DNA of 64,000 bases from Myxococcales bacterium. GTDB taxonomy: Bacteria; UBA10199; 2-02-FULL-44-16; JAAZCA01. The position numbers and the translations under genes are program-made. This document shows, piece by piece, positions 25,233 through 34,086 of the stretch; positions within the stretch are counted from its first letter, which is position 1, and every line of letters begins with the position of its first letter. The stretch covers positions 9,904 through 73,903 of the forward strand of contig JAAZCA010000003.1 in NCBI GenBank assembly GCA_012513515.1, given 5' to 3'. Under the pieces are notes generated by a model. It was not told the origin of the DNA. It saw only the letters and a program-made list of their open reading frames with translations, and searched no databases.

Positions 25233-26453
25233 CATAATTTCCTCGCGACGGGAAACCTTCCGCCTGAACCTTACTGAGAGTGCAAGTGCCACAATCAACC
25301 AGACGATGATCAACAGCAGTGAAAGATAGCCGACGTAGCCGACCAGCCCCACCGCTATCACCGCCATCAAAAGAAGGGAGGCTCCCCCCTTCGCCAATCT
25401 GTATGAGAACATATCGACGATCGCCTTGCCCACCGTACGCTCTTCGTACGAGAGCGGGATATAGAGAATCTCCTTGGAGGATTTAAAAATCGTGTAATCG
25501 AATATCTTGCTCGCCGATTTTGCAACGACGGCGACCATAATAGTCGGAAGGGCGATAAAGGATATGACGTTCGCGCCGAGTATAAACGGAATGGCTACCA
25601 GGACCCCCGGAACGGTGGCAAGCCTGAGTATCGGGCCGGTCATCAGATGCATAGCGAAGGTCGCAAAATTGATGAAGGCATACACCTTGCCCATGAAGCC
25701 GGTGCGAAGATCCATATCAGGGTAGGCCGACTCGACCGCACCGTTGAACTGAAAATCGATCAGCGTAACCGCTATCTGCACAGTAAATATCAGCGCCATG
25801 ATCAGCAGAAGATAGGAGCTTCGTCTGGCGATGGAAGCCGCCTCGCCCATCTTCACCCCGCCGCGATGCTCTACAAGAGGGGTTCCGAAGCTGGCCGATT
25901 TTGCAAACGGAATGCTGAGAAGCCACAGGATCACCAAAATCGGAATGGTGAAGGAGAGCGCCATCAGAGTCCCGAATTCAAGGGCGAGATAACCGATCAA
26001 CAGATTTCCCGAGACGCTTCCGGCGGCGGCCAGCGCCCCGAAGTACCCGTAGAGCCACCTCGCGCTCTTGATCGGAAAAACCGAGTTCGAATACATGTAG
26101 AAAATTTCAACGAGTATTACGACGTAGATGTCCTTCAGAACATAGATCGCATAATCGGAATAAGGAATCCGGGCGGAATGTGCAATTATCAACAGCAAAA
26201 AAAGCAAGGCGCTGGCGAGAGAAACCCATCCGGCCATCGAGATCAGATCCGTCACCGCTATGAGCCTGTTGTAGAGATAGAGCACGCATAGCATCGCAGC
26301 CGCTACAAAAAGCCAGACGTATGGGAGGGACTCGCTGCCATGGCTGGCGAGGAAAAGGGATTCCGCTGAAGGGCGCACGATCGCATAGGACAGCATCATC
26401 AAAAAGGATGCGATAGAAAGGCCTGAAATTCTGATTTTATTTATACGTTCCAA
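25215..26453 (-). CDS. MFS-fold membrane protein related to Npt1/ATP-ADP translocases
   Basis: 412 residues with about twelve hydrophobic spans and a basic tail. The overall sequence resembles the nucleotide-transporter (TLC/Npt) branch of the MFS, including a late amphipathic segment and FSYRLAKGGASLLL, comparable to the family's VYR.GKG block. In intracellular parasites these exchange ATP or take up NTPs; in free-living bacteria their substrate is unknown. The gene follows apbE by 15 bases on the same strand. The substrate cannot be inferred from sequence by eye. Confidence 0.65.
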   Translation of the reverse strand: MERINKIRISGLSIASFLMMLSYAIVRPSAESLFLASHGSESLPYVWLFVAAAMLCVLYLYNRLIAVTDLISMAGWVSLASALLFLLLIIAHSARIPYSDYAIYVLKDIYVVILVEIFYMYSNSVFPIKSARWLYGYFGALAAAGSVSGNLLIGYLALEFGTLMALSFTIPILVILWLLSIPFAKSASFGTPLVEHRGGVKMGEAASIARRSSYLLLIMALIFTVQIAVTLIDFQFNGAVESAYPDMDLRTGFMGKVYAFINFATFAMHLMTGPILRLATVPGVLVAIPFILGANVISFIALPTIMVAVVAKSASKIFDYTIFKSSKEILYIPLSYEERTVGKAIVDMFSYRLAKGGASLLLMAVIAVGLVGYVGYLSLLLIIVWLIVALALSVRFRRKVSRREEIMGINYN

Positions 26454-26468
26454 ATCGCGGCACCTTCA

Positions 26469-27500
26469 TCAATAGATCCTGACTCTGTTTCTCCATTCAT
26501 CACTCGGTTTTAGGCGATCGGCAAGCGCGGATGCCACCCACAGCACCGAGAGATCCCCCGTCTTCTCGACGATGATACATGGAAGTTCCACCCTGCCAGA
26601 GAGCTGGATCCCGGAATGAAGCCCCATCAGCATCACGGATGTCGCCATGGCATCGGCATCAGCAGCGCTTCCCCCTACTACGGTAACGCTGACGATGCTG
26701 TTTTCAACCGGCAGCCCGCTCATGGGGTTGTAGATATGCGAATAGCGCTTGCCCCCGATTTCGTGGTAGCGCTCATAGTTGCCAGACGTTACGACGGCGC
26801 AGTTTTCTATCTCGATCGTTCCGATGAGTTTCCCCTCTTCGAAGGGATCCTGAATTCCTACCGTGAGAGGCCTGTCGCCGAAAACGTAGGCATCCCCTCC
26901 AGCCTCGACCACACCCGCCAAGACTCCCGATGAAAGCATATCCTCTACAGCTGCATCGACGATGTATCCTTTGGCGATAGCGCCAAAGTCCAGGGAGAGA
27001 CCCTGCTCGGCGAAATGGACCTTTTCTCCGTCGACGGTTTCAACCTTTCGCATACCAATGACCGATATCGCACCGGATATCTCCTGGTGGGAGGGAACTC
27101 TCCCCTCCTTCGCAGCCCTGTTCCAAAGGGAAATTACGGGGGCCACAGTCGGATCGAAAGCACCGCTCGTGATCGTGTTCCATTTTCTCGACAGGGAAAT
27201 GATACTCTTCATGTCGTCGCTGACGTCCACAGGGGAGGAAAAAGCGCGCTCGTTGATCTTTGAAAGCTCGCTGAGAGGATCGTAAGCGCTAAATACCTTA
27301 ACCAAAGATTGAACCCTCCCTTCGACCATGGAGATCGCCTTGTTAAAGCCGAGATAGTTTTTGCCATAGGCCACAACCTTAACAGGTATCGGCCCCATCG
27401 GATAGAAGGTAGCCTCGTACCTCCTCGGAGAGAATGCGAAGACCAGCACCCCTGCAACGGCAAAAAACGCGATGACGGCAAGAAAATGTTTCATCTTCAC
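26469..27500 (-). CDS. apbE: FAD:protein FMN transferase ApbE
   Basis: GTG 27500 has GGGAGGG seven bases upstream; ATG 27494 is the alternative. A signal peptide or anchor (FLAVIAFFAVAGVLVFAF) precedes a canonical ApbE domain with SGAFDPTVAP, LDFGAIAKGYIVDAA, VEAGGDAYVFG, AVVTSGNYER, YSHIYNPMSGLP and the metal-binding ADADAMATSVMLMG. It attaches FMN to Thr of (S/T)GAT sites, so RnfG and RnfD encoded 4-9 kb away are its expected substrates. All catalytic residues missing from the two ApbE-like proteins at 8.7-10.6 kb are present here. Confidence 0.95.
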   Translation of the reverse strand: MKMKHFLAVIAFFAVAGVLVFAFSPRRYEATFYPMGPIPVKVVAYGKNYLGFNKAISMVEGRVQSLVKVFSAYDPLSELSKINERAFSSPVDVSDDMKSIISLSRKWNTITSGAFDPTVAPVISLWNRAAKEGRVPSHQEISGAISVIGMRKVETVDGEKVHFAEQGLSLDFGAIAKGYIVDAAVEDMLSSGVLAGVVEAGGDAYVFGDRPLTVGIQDPFEEGKLIGTIEIENCAVVTSGNYERYHEIGGKRYSHIYNPMSGLPVENSIVSVTVVGGSAADADAMATSVMLMGLHSGIQLSGRVELPCIIVEKTGDLSVLWVASALADRLKPSDEWRNRVRIY

Positions 27501-27712
27501 AATGGCTCCCTCCCGATCTGATTTCGGCTGAATCTATCCCTTGCGAGCACCCTGTCAAGAACGTATAGAAATCCGCCAGAAAACAGGATGGCTCCCACCT
27601 CCCTCGCATCGATGCAGTCGCACCCGCTGGGAAAGGAGGCTTCCATAACGGGCAGGGCAATGGAGAATATGCTGATTTCCAGCCCCACCCGCTGTCCTTG
27701 CATCGAATCCAT
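27497..27712 (-). CDS. Possible small protein overlapping the apbE start
   Basis: 71 codons (ATG 27712, or ATG 27703). Its TGA overlaps the GTG start of apbE (GTGA), the usual sign of translational coupling. The product has a CDCIDAREVG patch, a short hydrophobic stretch (AILFSGGFLYVL) and a basic tail. I know no family. The ribosome site is weak, so it may be only a leader. Confidence 0.4.
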   Translation of the reverse strand: MDSMQGQRVGLEISIFSIALPVMEASFPSGCDCIDAREVGAILFSGGFLYVLDRVLARDRFSRNQIGREPL

Positions 27713-27735
27713 CCATCCGCTATAGACTTAGCACG

Positions 27736-28476
27736 ATGAAAATGAAACTCGCAGCACTGCTGGCACTCCTTTTAATCCCATCGACTCTCTTCGCAAAGTT
27801 TCCATCTCCGAAGGGATTTGTCACGGATGATGCTGGCGTGATGAAAAACGAAACCGTCTCCGAACTGAACTCGCTGCTTTCCTACTTCGAAAAAGAGAGC
27901 GGAATCGAAATAGCGGTCGCAACCGTTCGCAGCCTGGATGGAATTCCTGTCGAGGATTACGCCACCGATCTCTTCAGAACCTGGGGAATCGGCAAGAAGG
28001 GGAAGGACGACGGGTTGCTCTTTCTGATCGCACCAAACGACAAAAAAGTAAGAATCGAAGTGGGCTATGGCCTTGAGGGCTCCATCAACGATGCACTGGC
28101 GGGGCGGATCATGGATCAATACGTCCTGCCTGCATTCAAGGTCGGCGACATAGACGGCGGGATAACGGCTGGGACGGCCGTAATCGTTCAGACCATAGCC
28201 AAAAAAGAAAACATCCACTTCGATCCTCAAAACGCCGAAAGGCTTGTGGTTATGTCTGAAAGCTCCGCCACTGGCGAAAATTCCGGGCCGCTCGCCACGA
28301 TCGGAAAGATATTCCTTCTCGTACTCATGATGACTATATTCATTCGCTATCCGCATCTCTTTCTATTTTTTCTCTCAAGCTCGGGCCACAGAGGAACCGG
28401 CCGGGGATTCGGCGGCGGTTTCGGAGGATTCGGCGGCGGTATATCCGGCGGAGGCGGAGCATCGCGAGGATGGTGA
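27736..28476 (+). CDS. TPM-domain (YgcG-type) secreted membrane protein
   Basis: 246 residues: signal peptide (LAALLALLLIPSTLFA), TPM domain about 25-150 (FVTDDAGVMKNETVSEL, GIEIAVATV, KGKDDGLLFLIA, VGYGLEGSINDALAGRIM), one TM (ILLVLMMTIFIRYPHLFLFF), and a Gly-rich tail of GFGG repeats. TPM proteins are linked genetically to LemA, which lies two genes downstream. Several have phosphatase-like activity in vitro; the physiological role is unclear. It is divergent from the apbE unit. Confidence 0.9.
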   Translation: MKMKLAALLALLLIPSTLFAKFPSPKGFVTDDAGVMKNETVSELNSLLSYFEKESGIEIAVATVRSLDGIPVEDYATDLFRTWGIGKKGKDDGLLFLIAPNDKKVRIEVGYGLEGSINDALAGRIMDQYVLPAFKVGDIDGGITAGTAVIVQTIAKKENIHFDPQNAERLVVMSESSATGENSGPLATIGKIFLLVLMMTIFIRYPHLFLFFLSSSGHRGTGRGFGGGFGGFGGGISGGGGASRGW

Positions 28477-28492
28477 TAATTCAAAAATTCTG

Positions 28493-28520
28493 GTTAGAAT
28501 TTCCGCGCATAAATTCTAAC
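28493..28520. promoter_or_regulatory. Perfect 10-bp inverted repeat between the TPM and nucleotidyltransferase genes
   Basis: GTTAGAATTT and AAATTCTAAC flank an 8-base loop (CCGCGCAT). There is no T-run after it on the plus strand, so an operator or RNA-processing hairpin is likelier than a terminator. It sits 20 bases before the start of the next gene. Confidence 0.55.
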
Positions 28521-28539
28521 TCGCAAAAAGGGAGTTTCT

Positions 28540-29241
28540 ATGACGCCAAACGAACTGGCCAGAAAACTGGAAGCGATATACGGACCAGAGCTCAAATCGG
28601 TTGTTCTCTACGGATCATCGGTACGCAGCGAGTTTTCCAAGCGCTATTCCGATTACAACATCATATGCGTGCTCACAGATCCGTCACCGGGGATGCTAGC
28701 TAAATCAAACCATGTGGTAAAAAAATGGGTGAAAAAGGGAAACCCTCCACCCTACTTCTTCGACCCGCGTCACATCGAAACCTCATCGGATGTATTTCCG
28801 CTGGAATTCATCGACATCAGCAACGAGCACAAGGTAATACTTGGACAAGACCCCTTCAAACAGCTCGATATAGACACGAAAAATCTTCGTCACCAGTGCG
28901 AAAGCGAACTCAAGGGAAAACTCCTCCATCTCCGTTCTTTCTATGCCGAAAACTGCGACGCTCCGAGGCTTGTCGCTGAAATGTGCGTGAAGTCATTTTC
29001 CACTTTTCTGGCCGTCTTTCGCGGAGTGCTCATGCTCCTTGACAAAAATCCTCCGCGCGATGCAAGGGCCATAATAGAGCTCATCGCTGCTGAAATAAAT
29101 TTCAATCCCGAGATATTTTTAGAAATCGCGCAGATAAGGCAGGGAAAATCCTTTCTCCCGAGAAAAGAGGAGGCCATCCTGATGTTCGAGCGATACTTGA
29201 CAGAGCTCTCCATCATAACTAACTTCGTCGATAGGATGTAA
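28540..29241 (+). CDS. Nucleotidyltransferase-fold protein, possibly inactive
   Basis: 233 residues; the N-terminus matches the MNT/pol-beta nucleotidyltransferase pattern (VVLYGSSVRSEFSKRYSDYN). The usual second metal-binding Asp of the SDxD motif is Asn here (SDYN) and the Gly after Arg is Ser, so catalysis is doubtful. A helical C-terminal half (about 105-230) follows, like substrate-binding or HEPN-like partners. The site GGGAG at 28531-28535 supports ATG 28540. It splits the usual lemA/TPM pair. Confidence 0.7.
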   Translation: MTPNELARKLEAIYGPELKSVVLYGSSVRSEFSKRYSDYNIICVLTDPSPGMLAKSNHVVKKWVKKGNPPPYFFDPRHIETSSDVFPLEFIDISNEHKVILGQDPFKQLDIDTKNLRHQCESELKGKLLHLRSFYAENCDAPRLVAEMCVKSFSTFLAVFRGVLMLLDKNPPRDARAIIELIAAEINFNPEIFLEIAQIRQGKSFLPRKEEAILMFERYLTELSIITNFVDRM

Positions 29242-29290
29242 AAGTCGTTCATGTGGAATTAAAATCAATATGGAACCCAAAGGAGATACC

Positions 29291-29872
29291 ATGAAAATAA
29301 AATGGATAGTGATCATAGCGCTTCTGGCAATTCTGGTGATAGTCGGAGGAGGGAGCTGCGCGGGCAAATACAACATGCTCGTAACACTGAATGAAAACGT
29401 GAAAACCTCCTGGTCCCAAGTGGAAAACGTAATGCAAAGGCGCGCTGATCTTATCCCGAACCTGGTCAACGCCGTGAAGGGATACGCCGCGCACGAGGAA
29501 GAGGTCTTAACCGAAGTTACAAACGCAAGGGCGAAAGTCGGACAGGCATCGACCGTGCCTGATAAAATCGCCGCCAACAGCGAGCTCTCCTCCGCCCTCT
29601 CGCGACTTTTAGTGGTAGCGGAGCGATACCCGGACCTGAAGGCCAATCAGAATTTTATCTCCCTGCAGGACGAACTTGCAGGAACGGAAAACAGAATAAC
29701 GGTTGAAAGAATGCGCTATAACGACAGCGTACGACAGTACAACACCTATGTACGGATCTTCCCAAACAACATCATCGCATCCATACTCGGCTACAGCAGG
29801 GAAGACATCTATTTCAAGGCTGACGAAGGATCGGAAAAGGCCCCGGTGGTCGACTTCGGAAAAAGCGAATAG
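29291..29872 (+). CDS. lemA: LemA family protein
   Basis: ATG 29291, with GGAG at 29282-29285; ATG 29270 would add seven residues and lacks a site. 193 residues with an N-terminal membrane anchor (IVIIALLAILVIVGG) and a coiled helical domain with the LemA hallmark NVKTSWSQVENVMQRRADLI, PNLVNAVKGYA and FP.NIIASILGY. The role is membrane-associated and poorly known. It is commonly encoded next to TPM proteins, as here. Confidence 0.93.
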   Translation: MKIKWIVIIALLAILVIVGGGSCAGKYNMLVTLNENVKTSWSQVENVMQRRADLIPNLVNAVKGYAAHEEEVLTEVTNARAKVGQASTVPDKIAANSELSSALSRLLVVAERYPDLKANQNFISLQDELAGTENRITVERMRYNDSVRQYNTYVRIFPNNIIASILGYSREDIYFKADEGSEKAPVVDFGKSE

Positions 29873-29920
29873 ATCCCCATTCGATTCTGGCGAAATCTCG
29901 AACGTGGAATTACCAGAACA

Positions 29921-30532
29921 TCATAGATGTTTCGATATGGACTTCATAAGATCCTGACGATGGATGAAGTCCTCTATGTAGTCCATCCTCTCCGTGGAAA
30001 GTTCGAGAACAGGCGACTTGTCGTATTTTGAAAGCCATCTTTTATAGTACCGCTCGAGCCTCTTTATGTATTCGTCAGGAACATTTTTTTCTATCGCCCT
30101 GCCGCGCCTGGCTATACGCTTCTTCAGCGTTTTGATGGGGCAGTTCAGATAGATGAGCAGGTCCGGAGGTTTGATTGCGGAAATCATCGTTTCGTACAAG
30201 TCGCAATAAGTACGCCATTCATCCTTGGACATGCACCCCTGCTTGAAAAGGTTGAAGGCGAAGATCTCGGCGTCCTCGTAGATCGACCGGTCTTGCACCA
30301 CCGTATCGGGGCAGCTATCCAGCTCTCGATGAATGCGGAACTTGTGCGTAAGGAAGTGCATCTGCGAATGAAAGGCCCACCTCTTCATGTCCTTGTAGAA
30401 GAGCGGCAGAAAAGGGTTGAAATCGTTGTATTCGAAAAAAGGCTTCAGCGCAAAATGCTTGCAAAGAAAGTCGACCAGACTCGATTTACCTGAGCCCATA
30501 TTACCGGCGATCGCTATGTATTTTCTGGTCAT
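29921..30532 (-). CDS. Deoxynucleoside kinase family protein
   Basis: 203 residues with P-loop GNMGSGKSSL, the ERS-type motif as QDRSIYEDAEIF (about residues 87-98), LIYLNCPI and the lid with RIARRGRAIE. The family phosphorylates deoxyadenosine, deoxyguanosine or others using ATP. It is last in a minus-strand cluster that includes ahcY; salvage of the adenosine released by AhcY would make sense but is inference. The 3' end faces lemA. Confidence 0.9.
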   Translation of the reverse strand: MTRKYIAIAGNMGSGKSSLVDFLCKHFALKPFFEYNDFNPFLPLFYKDMKRWAFHSQMHFLTHKFRIHRELDSCPDTVVQDRSIYEDAEIFAFNLFKQGCMSKDEWRTYCDLYETMISAIKPPDLLIYLNCPIKTLKKRIARRGRAIEKNVPDEYIKRLERYYKRWLSKYDKSPVLELSTERMDYIEDFIHRQDLMKSISKHL

Positions 30533-30589
30533 CTGACACCTTTAAAACAACATAACCTGAAAGCGTCAATTTCAAAAACCGAAGATACG

Positions 30590-31882
30590 TCAATATCTGT
30601 AAAAATCAGGCTTATAAGGACCTTCTACCGGAACGCCTAAGTAATCAGCCTGCTCTTTTGTAAGTTTGGTCAGCTTCACGCCAAGCTTGGCAAGATGGAG
30701 CCTCGCCACTTCCTCATCCAATCTCTTCGGAAGCATGTACACTCCGACATCGTATTTTTTCGTAAAGAGCTCGATCTGCGCAAGGCACTGATTGGTGAAT
30801 GAATTGCTCATCACGAAGGATGGATGCCCTGTAGCGCATCCAAGATTCACGAGCCTCCCTTCGGCGAGAATTATTATCTGATTCCCTTCCGGAAATGTGT
30901 AGATATCCACCTGCGGCTTGACCGTGGATTTTTTCACCTCGGAATGATTTTTAAACCACGACATCTCTATCTCGTGGTCGAAGTGGCCGATATTGCAGAC
31001 GATCGCCTTGTCCTTCATGCGCCGCATGTGCTCGCCGGTTATGACTTTGCAACATCCGGTTGCAGTCACGAAGATATCGCCTACCGAGGCAAGATCATCC
31101 ATCGTCGAAACCTCATATCCCTCCATGGCTGCCTGAAGGGCTATGATCGGATCGACCTCGGTAACTATTACTCGCGCGCCGATCCCCCTCATCGCCTGCG
31201 CGCATCCCTTACCGACGTCGCCGTATCCGCATATGACCACGATTTTCCCCGCCACCATTACGTCTGTGGCTCTCTTGATTCCGTCCGCCAGAGATTCCCG
31301 GCAACCATAGAGGTTGTCGAATTTGGATTTAGTAACCGAATCGTTCACGTTGAAACACGGAGTTTTCAACTCGCCCCGCTCCATCATCTGATAGAGCCTG
31401 TGAACTCCGGTGGTGGTCTCTTCGGTTATCCCTTTGATGCCTGCTATGAGATCCGGTCGTTTTTTATATACGAAAGCGGTGAGATCGCCGCCGTCGTCTA
31501 GAATCATGTTGAGAGGTTTGCCGTCAAAGAGGAGGGTCTGCTCTATACACCAGTCATATTCGGGCTCCGTCTCACCCTTCCAAGCGAAAACGGGAATACC
31601 TGCGGCAGCTATAGCGGCAGCCGCATGGTCCTGCGTCGAAAAGATGTTACAGCTCGACCATCTCACTTCGGCACCAAGCTCGATGAGCGTTTCAATAAGC
31701 ACCGCAGTCTGAATCGTCATATGCAAGCAGCCGGCTATCCTTGCTCCTTTGAGAGGTTTTTTCGGACCGTAGTTTTTCCTTATCGCCATAAGCCCCGGCA
31801 TCTCGTGCTCAGCGAGAGAAATCTCCTTGCGCCCCCACCCGGCCAGACCCATGTCCTTCACTTTGAAATCGGAACCGCTCAT
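30590..31882 (-). CDS. ahcY: S-adenosylhomocysteine hydrolase AhcY
   Basis: 430 residues from ATG 31882, which has GGAGGAG before it; the frame is open to 31963 but that is spacer. It hydrolyses S-adenosylhomocysteine to adenosine and homocysteine. Landmarks: [25 protein letters not shown] (NAD site), [22 protein letters not shown] and the conserved C-terminus KPDFYRY. No SAH riboswitch is visible in the 49-base spacer ahead. Confidence 0.97.
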   Translation of the reverse strand: MSGSDFKVKDMGLAGWGRKEISLAEHEMPGLMAIRKNYGPKKPLKGARIAGCLHMTIQTAVLIETLIELGAEVRWSSCNIFSTQDHAAAAIAAAGIPVFAWKGETEPEYDWCIEQTLLFDGKPLNMILDDGGDLTAFVYKKRPDLIAGIKGITEETTTGVHRLYQMMERGELKTPCFNVNDSVTKSKFDNLYGCRESLADGIKRATDVMVAGKIVVICGYGDVGKGCAQAMRGIGARVIVTEVDPIIALQAAMEGYEVSTMDDLASVGDIFVTATGCCKVITGEHMRRMKDKAIVCNIGHFDHEIEMSWFKNHSEVKKSTVKPQVDIYTFPEGNQIIILAEGRLVNLGCATGHPSFVMSNSFTNQCLAQIELFTKKYDVGVYMLPKRLDEEVARLHLAKLGVKLTKLTKEQADYLGVPVEGPYKPDFYRY

Positions 31883-31931
31883 ATACTCCTCCTGCCTGTT
31901 ATCTTTCGCCTGCATTGCAAAGGGAGGGATC

Positions 31932-33365
31932 TCATCGACCAAAAAACGGTATCTCCCTTCCATCTATATAAGAAGGCTTTTCTAAACCCAGCGCTGAAAG
32001 CACCGTTGGAAATACGTCGGCACTCCTCACAGGTTTTGGATCGAGCGAAGCATTACATAGAACCGGAATCCTCATGTGGGTTTTATGCAAGGAACCATGC
32101 GAAGCGAAGTGCTCCGGCTCTTCGTATTTGAGCCTCAGGTCAAAGCCGGGAGTCGCTGATATAACCATATCTCCCGCCCGCGGCGAAGTCATGAGATGCG
32201 CTATCTGGAAGGGGGCGTCGGGATATTCGGAGTTTATGGTAGCAGCCAAGGTCTCGTCAGGGCTCATGTTGGAAGAAAGCCCGGAATATCCAAAGGGATC
32301 GCTGCCCTGTACCTCGTAATGAAGTACAAATCCGTCGAGCCTGACCGATGCGCGCCCTCTCCTGCTGAATATATCGGCGCCGCCTTCGGCATTTCTGCAA
32401 GCGACTATATCGACCGCCCGCTGCGCGAGCAGGTCATCGATGATTCCGGGGGCTATCTTTTCAAGATCCTGAGCAAAAACCCTGGGCTTCCACTTATCAC
32501 CTCTCTTGAAATAGATGTTGGTCATGCCATTCCCTGAAACCATATTCGCTGAGAGCTTTCCCCTCTTTTCGAATATCAGGGGATAAAAAAACGCCGGCAG
32601 ATGATGTTTCTCGAGAAAGGTGTTCACGCAGAAATGAGAATCCGTCTTGGAAAGCCCGTGATCGCTCACTATCATGAATAGTGTCGAGTCGGCTTCGCCG
32701 CGATCATCGAGGGATTCAAAAATCGAACCCACGTGACGATCGAGATTCTCATACTGTTGTATCACTAGCTCGCTATGAGGATGGGTAAGATGCGAATATT
32801 CGTCTATCGCCGGAAAAACGGAGAATATAAATTTTGGATTCCTCTCCAAAACCTCTTTGAGTTTCACGGTTGCCGATTTATCGATAAATCCCCAGCGATC
32901 GGTAAGATGGGCGTAGTACCAATACCATATCCTGCTGATCCTGGTGAAATTCCTTTTGCCGCGTGCGCCGCGCGCTATCGGATTGAATATGCTGTATGAG
33001 TCGGGAATTATCTCGAAGACAGTCTTTATGTGCGGCCACATATCGCTGGCCATGCAAAAACTCTCGAGCCCCACATACGAACGGTATTTGTTGAACGAAT
33101 AGGGCCCATCGTAAATTGATTTATCGAACCACCTGATGCCGGGGATGTTGCATGTCCCCGGGAAGCACCCTGTAAGAAACGGAAGATAGGCAGGTCCGGT
33201 TGTCGAGGGAAAGCTGGTCACAGCCCTCAGACTCGCACCCGCGCCAACGATGCGGGAGGAGATATTGGGAAGCCTCCCATCGGATATGAGGGATTCCATG
33301 ACATCGGCACGCGCGCCATCGGCCAGCATCACGATAGCGCGGCTGTATTTCGACGATGGAGTCAT
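31932..33365 (-). CDS. Type I phosphodiesterase/nucleotide pyrophosphatase (alkaline-phosphatase fold)
   Basis: 477 residues with no signal peptide. Metal and nucleophile pattern: [11 protein letters not shown], then the catalytic Thr segment [16 protein letters not shown], a DEYSHLTH-type metal site and [13 protein letters not shown]. The substrate could be a nucleotide, a phosphodiester lipid or a sulfate ester. It lies in the cluster tolC-mlaC-PDE-ahcY-dNK with gaps of 28-58 bases. Confidence 0.85.
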   Translation of the reverse strand: MTPSSKYSRAIVMLADGARADVMESLISDGRLPNISSRIVGAGASLRAVTSFPSTTGPAYLPFLTGCFPGTCNIPGIRWFDKSIYDGPYSFNKYRSYVGLESFCMASDMWPHIKTVFEIIPDSYSIFNPIARGARGKRNFTRISRIWYWYYAHLTDRWGFIDKSATVKLKEVLERNPKFIFSVFPAIDEYSHLTHPHSELVIQQYENLDRHVGSIFESLDDRGEADSTLFMIVSDHGLSKTDSHFCVNTFLEKHHLPAFFYPLIFEKRGKLSANMVSGNGMTNIYFKRGDKWKPRVFAQDLEKIAPGIIDDLLAQRAVDIVACRNAEGGADIFSRRGRASVRLDGFVLHYEVQGSDPFGYSGLSSNMSPDETLAATINSEYPDAPFQIAHLMTSPRAGDMVISATPGFDLRLKYEEPEHFASHGSLHKTHMRIPVLCNASLDPKPVRSADVFPTVLSALGLEKPSYIDGREIPFFGR

Positions 33366-33393
33366 CTTGCGTTTTGCGCCTTCCCGAAAAGGG

Positions 33394-34086
33394 TCACCGC
33401 TGGGCCTTGATGCTTGCGAGTTTGGACTTCATCCTGTTTATGAGATCCGGATAGCCATGTTTGGTGATTATCGAATTGAACTGATATCTGTAGTTATCGA
33501 CCAAGCTAGCCTCGTCGACTATGATGTCGTAAATTTTCCAGTTGGTGCCTTCCTTTTTCAACTTGTAGTTCAAAGTGATAGTTATATTTTCCGAAGGAAC
33601 GTTCACCTTCGTTTTCACGAAAGATTTCGTCTTCTCCTGATTGATGTATTTCTCGCCCAGGTAGATCACGGCATATTTTCCGCCGCTCCTGCTCTTAGCC
33701 GCCGACTGTTCCTTTGAAAAAAGCGCCTTCTCCTCGAGTAGGTCAGTGAGCAGCGTCACGAATTCATCCTGTTCGGCCGGAGTCCTCTCCCCCCAATGCT
33801 TGGCGAGCGACACCTTTCCGAGCTCGCGAATATCGAAGGTCCCCCTCATGATATCCCGTTTGAGTTTGCTGTTATGTTCCTCTTCACTGGGCGAAAGCTT
33901 CTCTCCCTTTTCTTTGACTATAAAATCGTCCAGCATATCATCGAGATCCTGAATAGCTCTCGTCGCCGTGCCAGGGGGATAGTATTTTATCGTGGAGCGT
34001 TTTGCGGCCTCCGAGGAAAACGAAAACAAGCACGCCAGAGTAAAGACCGCTACAAACGAACAGGATACAAATTTAGAAATCTTCAT
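33394..34086 (-). CDS. MlaC/Ttg2D-family periplasmic lipid-binding protein
   Basis: About 230 residues from ATG 34086, with GGAGGTGG before it; it overlaps the upstream gene by 14 bases. Signal peptide (FVSCSFVAVFTLACLFSFSS). The MlaC fold is indicated by the helical first half (LDDMLDDFIVKEKG), LGKHW-like SLAKHWGERTPAEQDEF, and VNVPSENITITLNYKLKKEG with WKIYDIIVDEASLVDNYR. MlaC shuttles phospholipids between the outer-membrane complex and the inner-membrane MlaFEDB transporter; those partners are not in this window. In some lineages the same family serves hopanoid transport. Confidence 0.88.
   Translation of the reverse strand: MKISKFVSCSFVAVFTLACLFSFSSEAAKRSTIKYYPPGTATRAIQDLDDMLDDFIVKEKGEKLSPSEEEHNSKLKRDIMRGTFDIRELGKVSLAKHWGERTPAEQDEFVTLLTDLLEEKALFSKEQSAAKSRSGGKYAVIYLGEKYINQEKTKSFVKTKVNVPSENITITLNYKLKKEGTNWKIYDIIVDEASLVDNYRYQFNSIITKHGYPDLINRMKSKLASIKAQR

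Noticed and set aside
31882-31931. SAH riboswitch upstream of ahcY
   Set aside because: Only 49 bases separate ahcY from the previous stop and no pseudoknot-forming pattern is visible.
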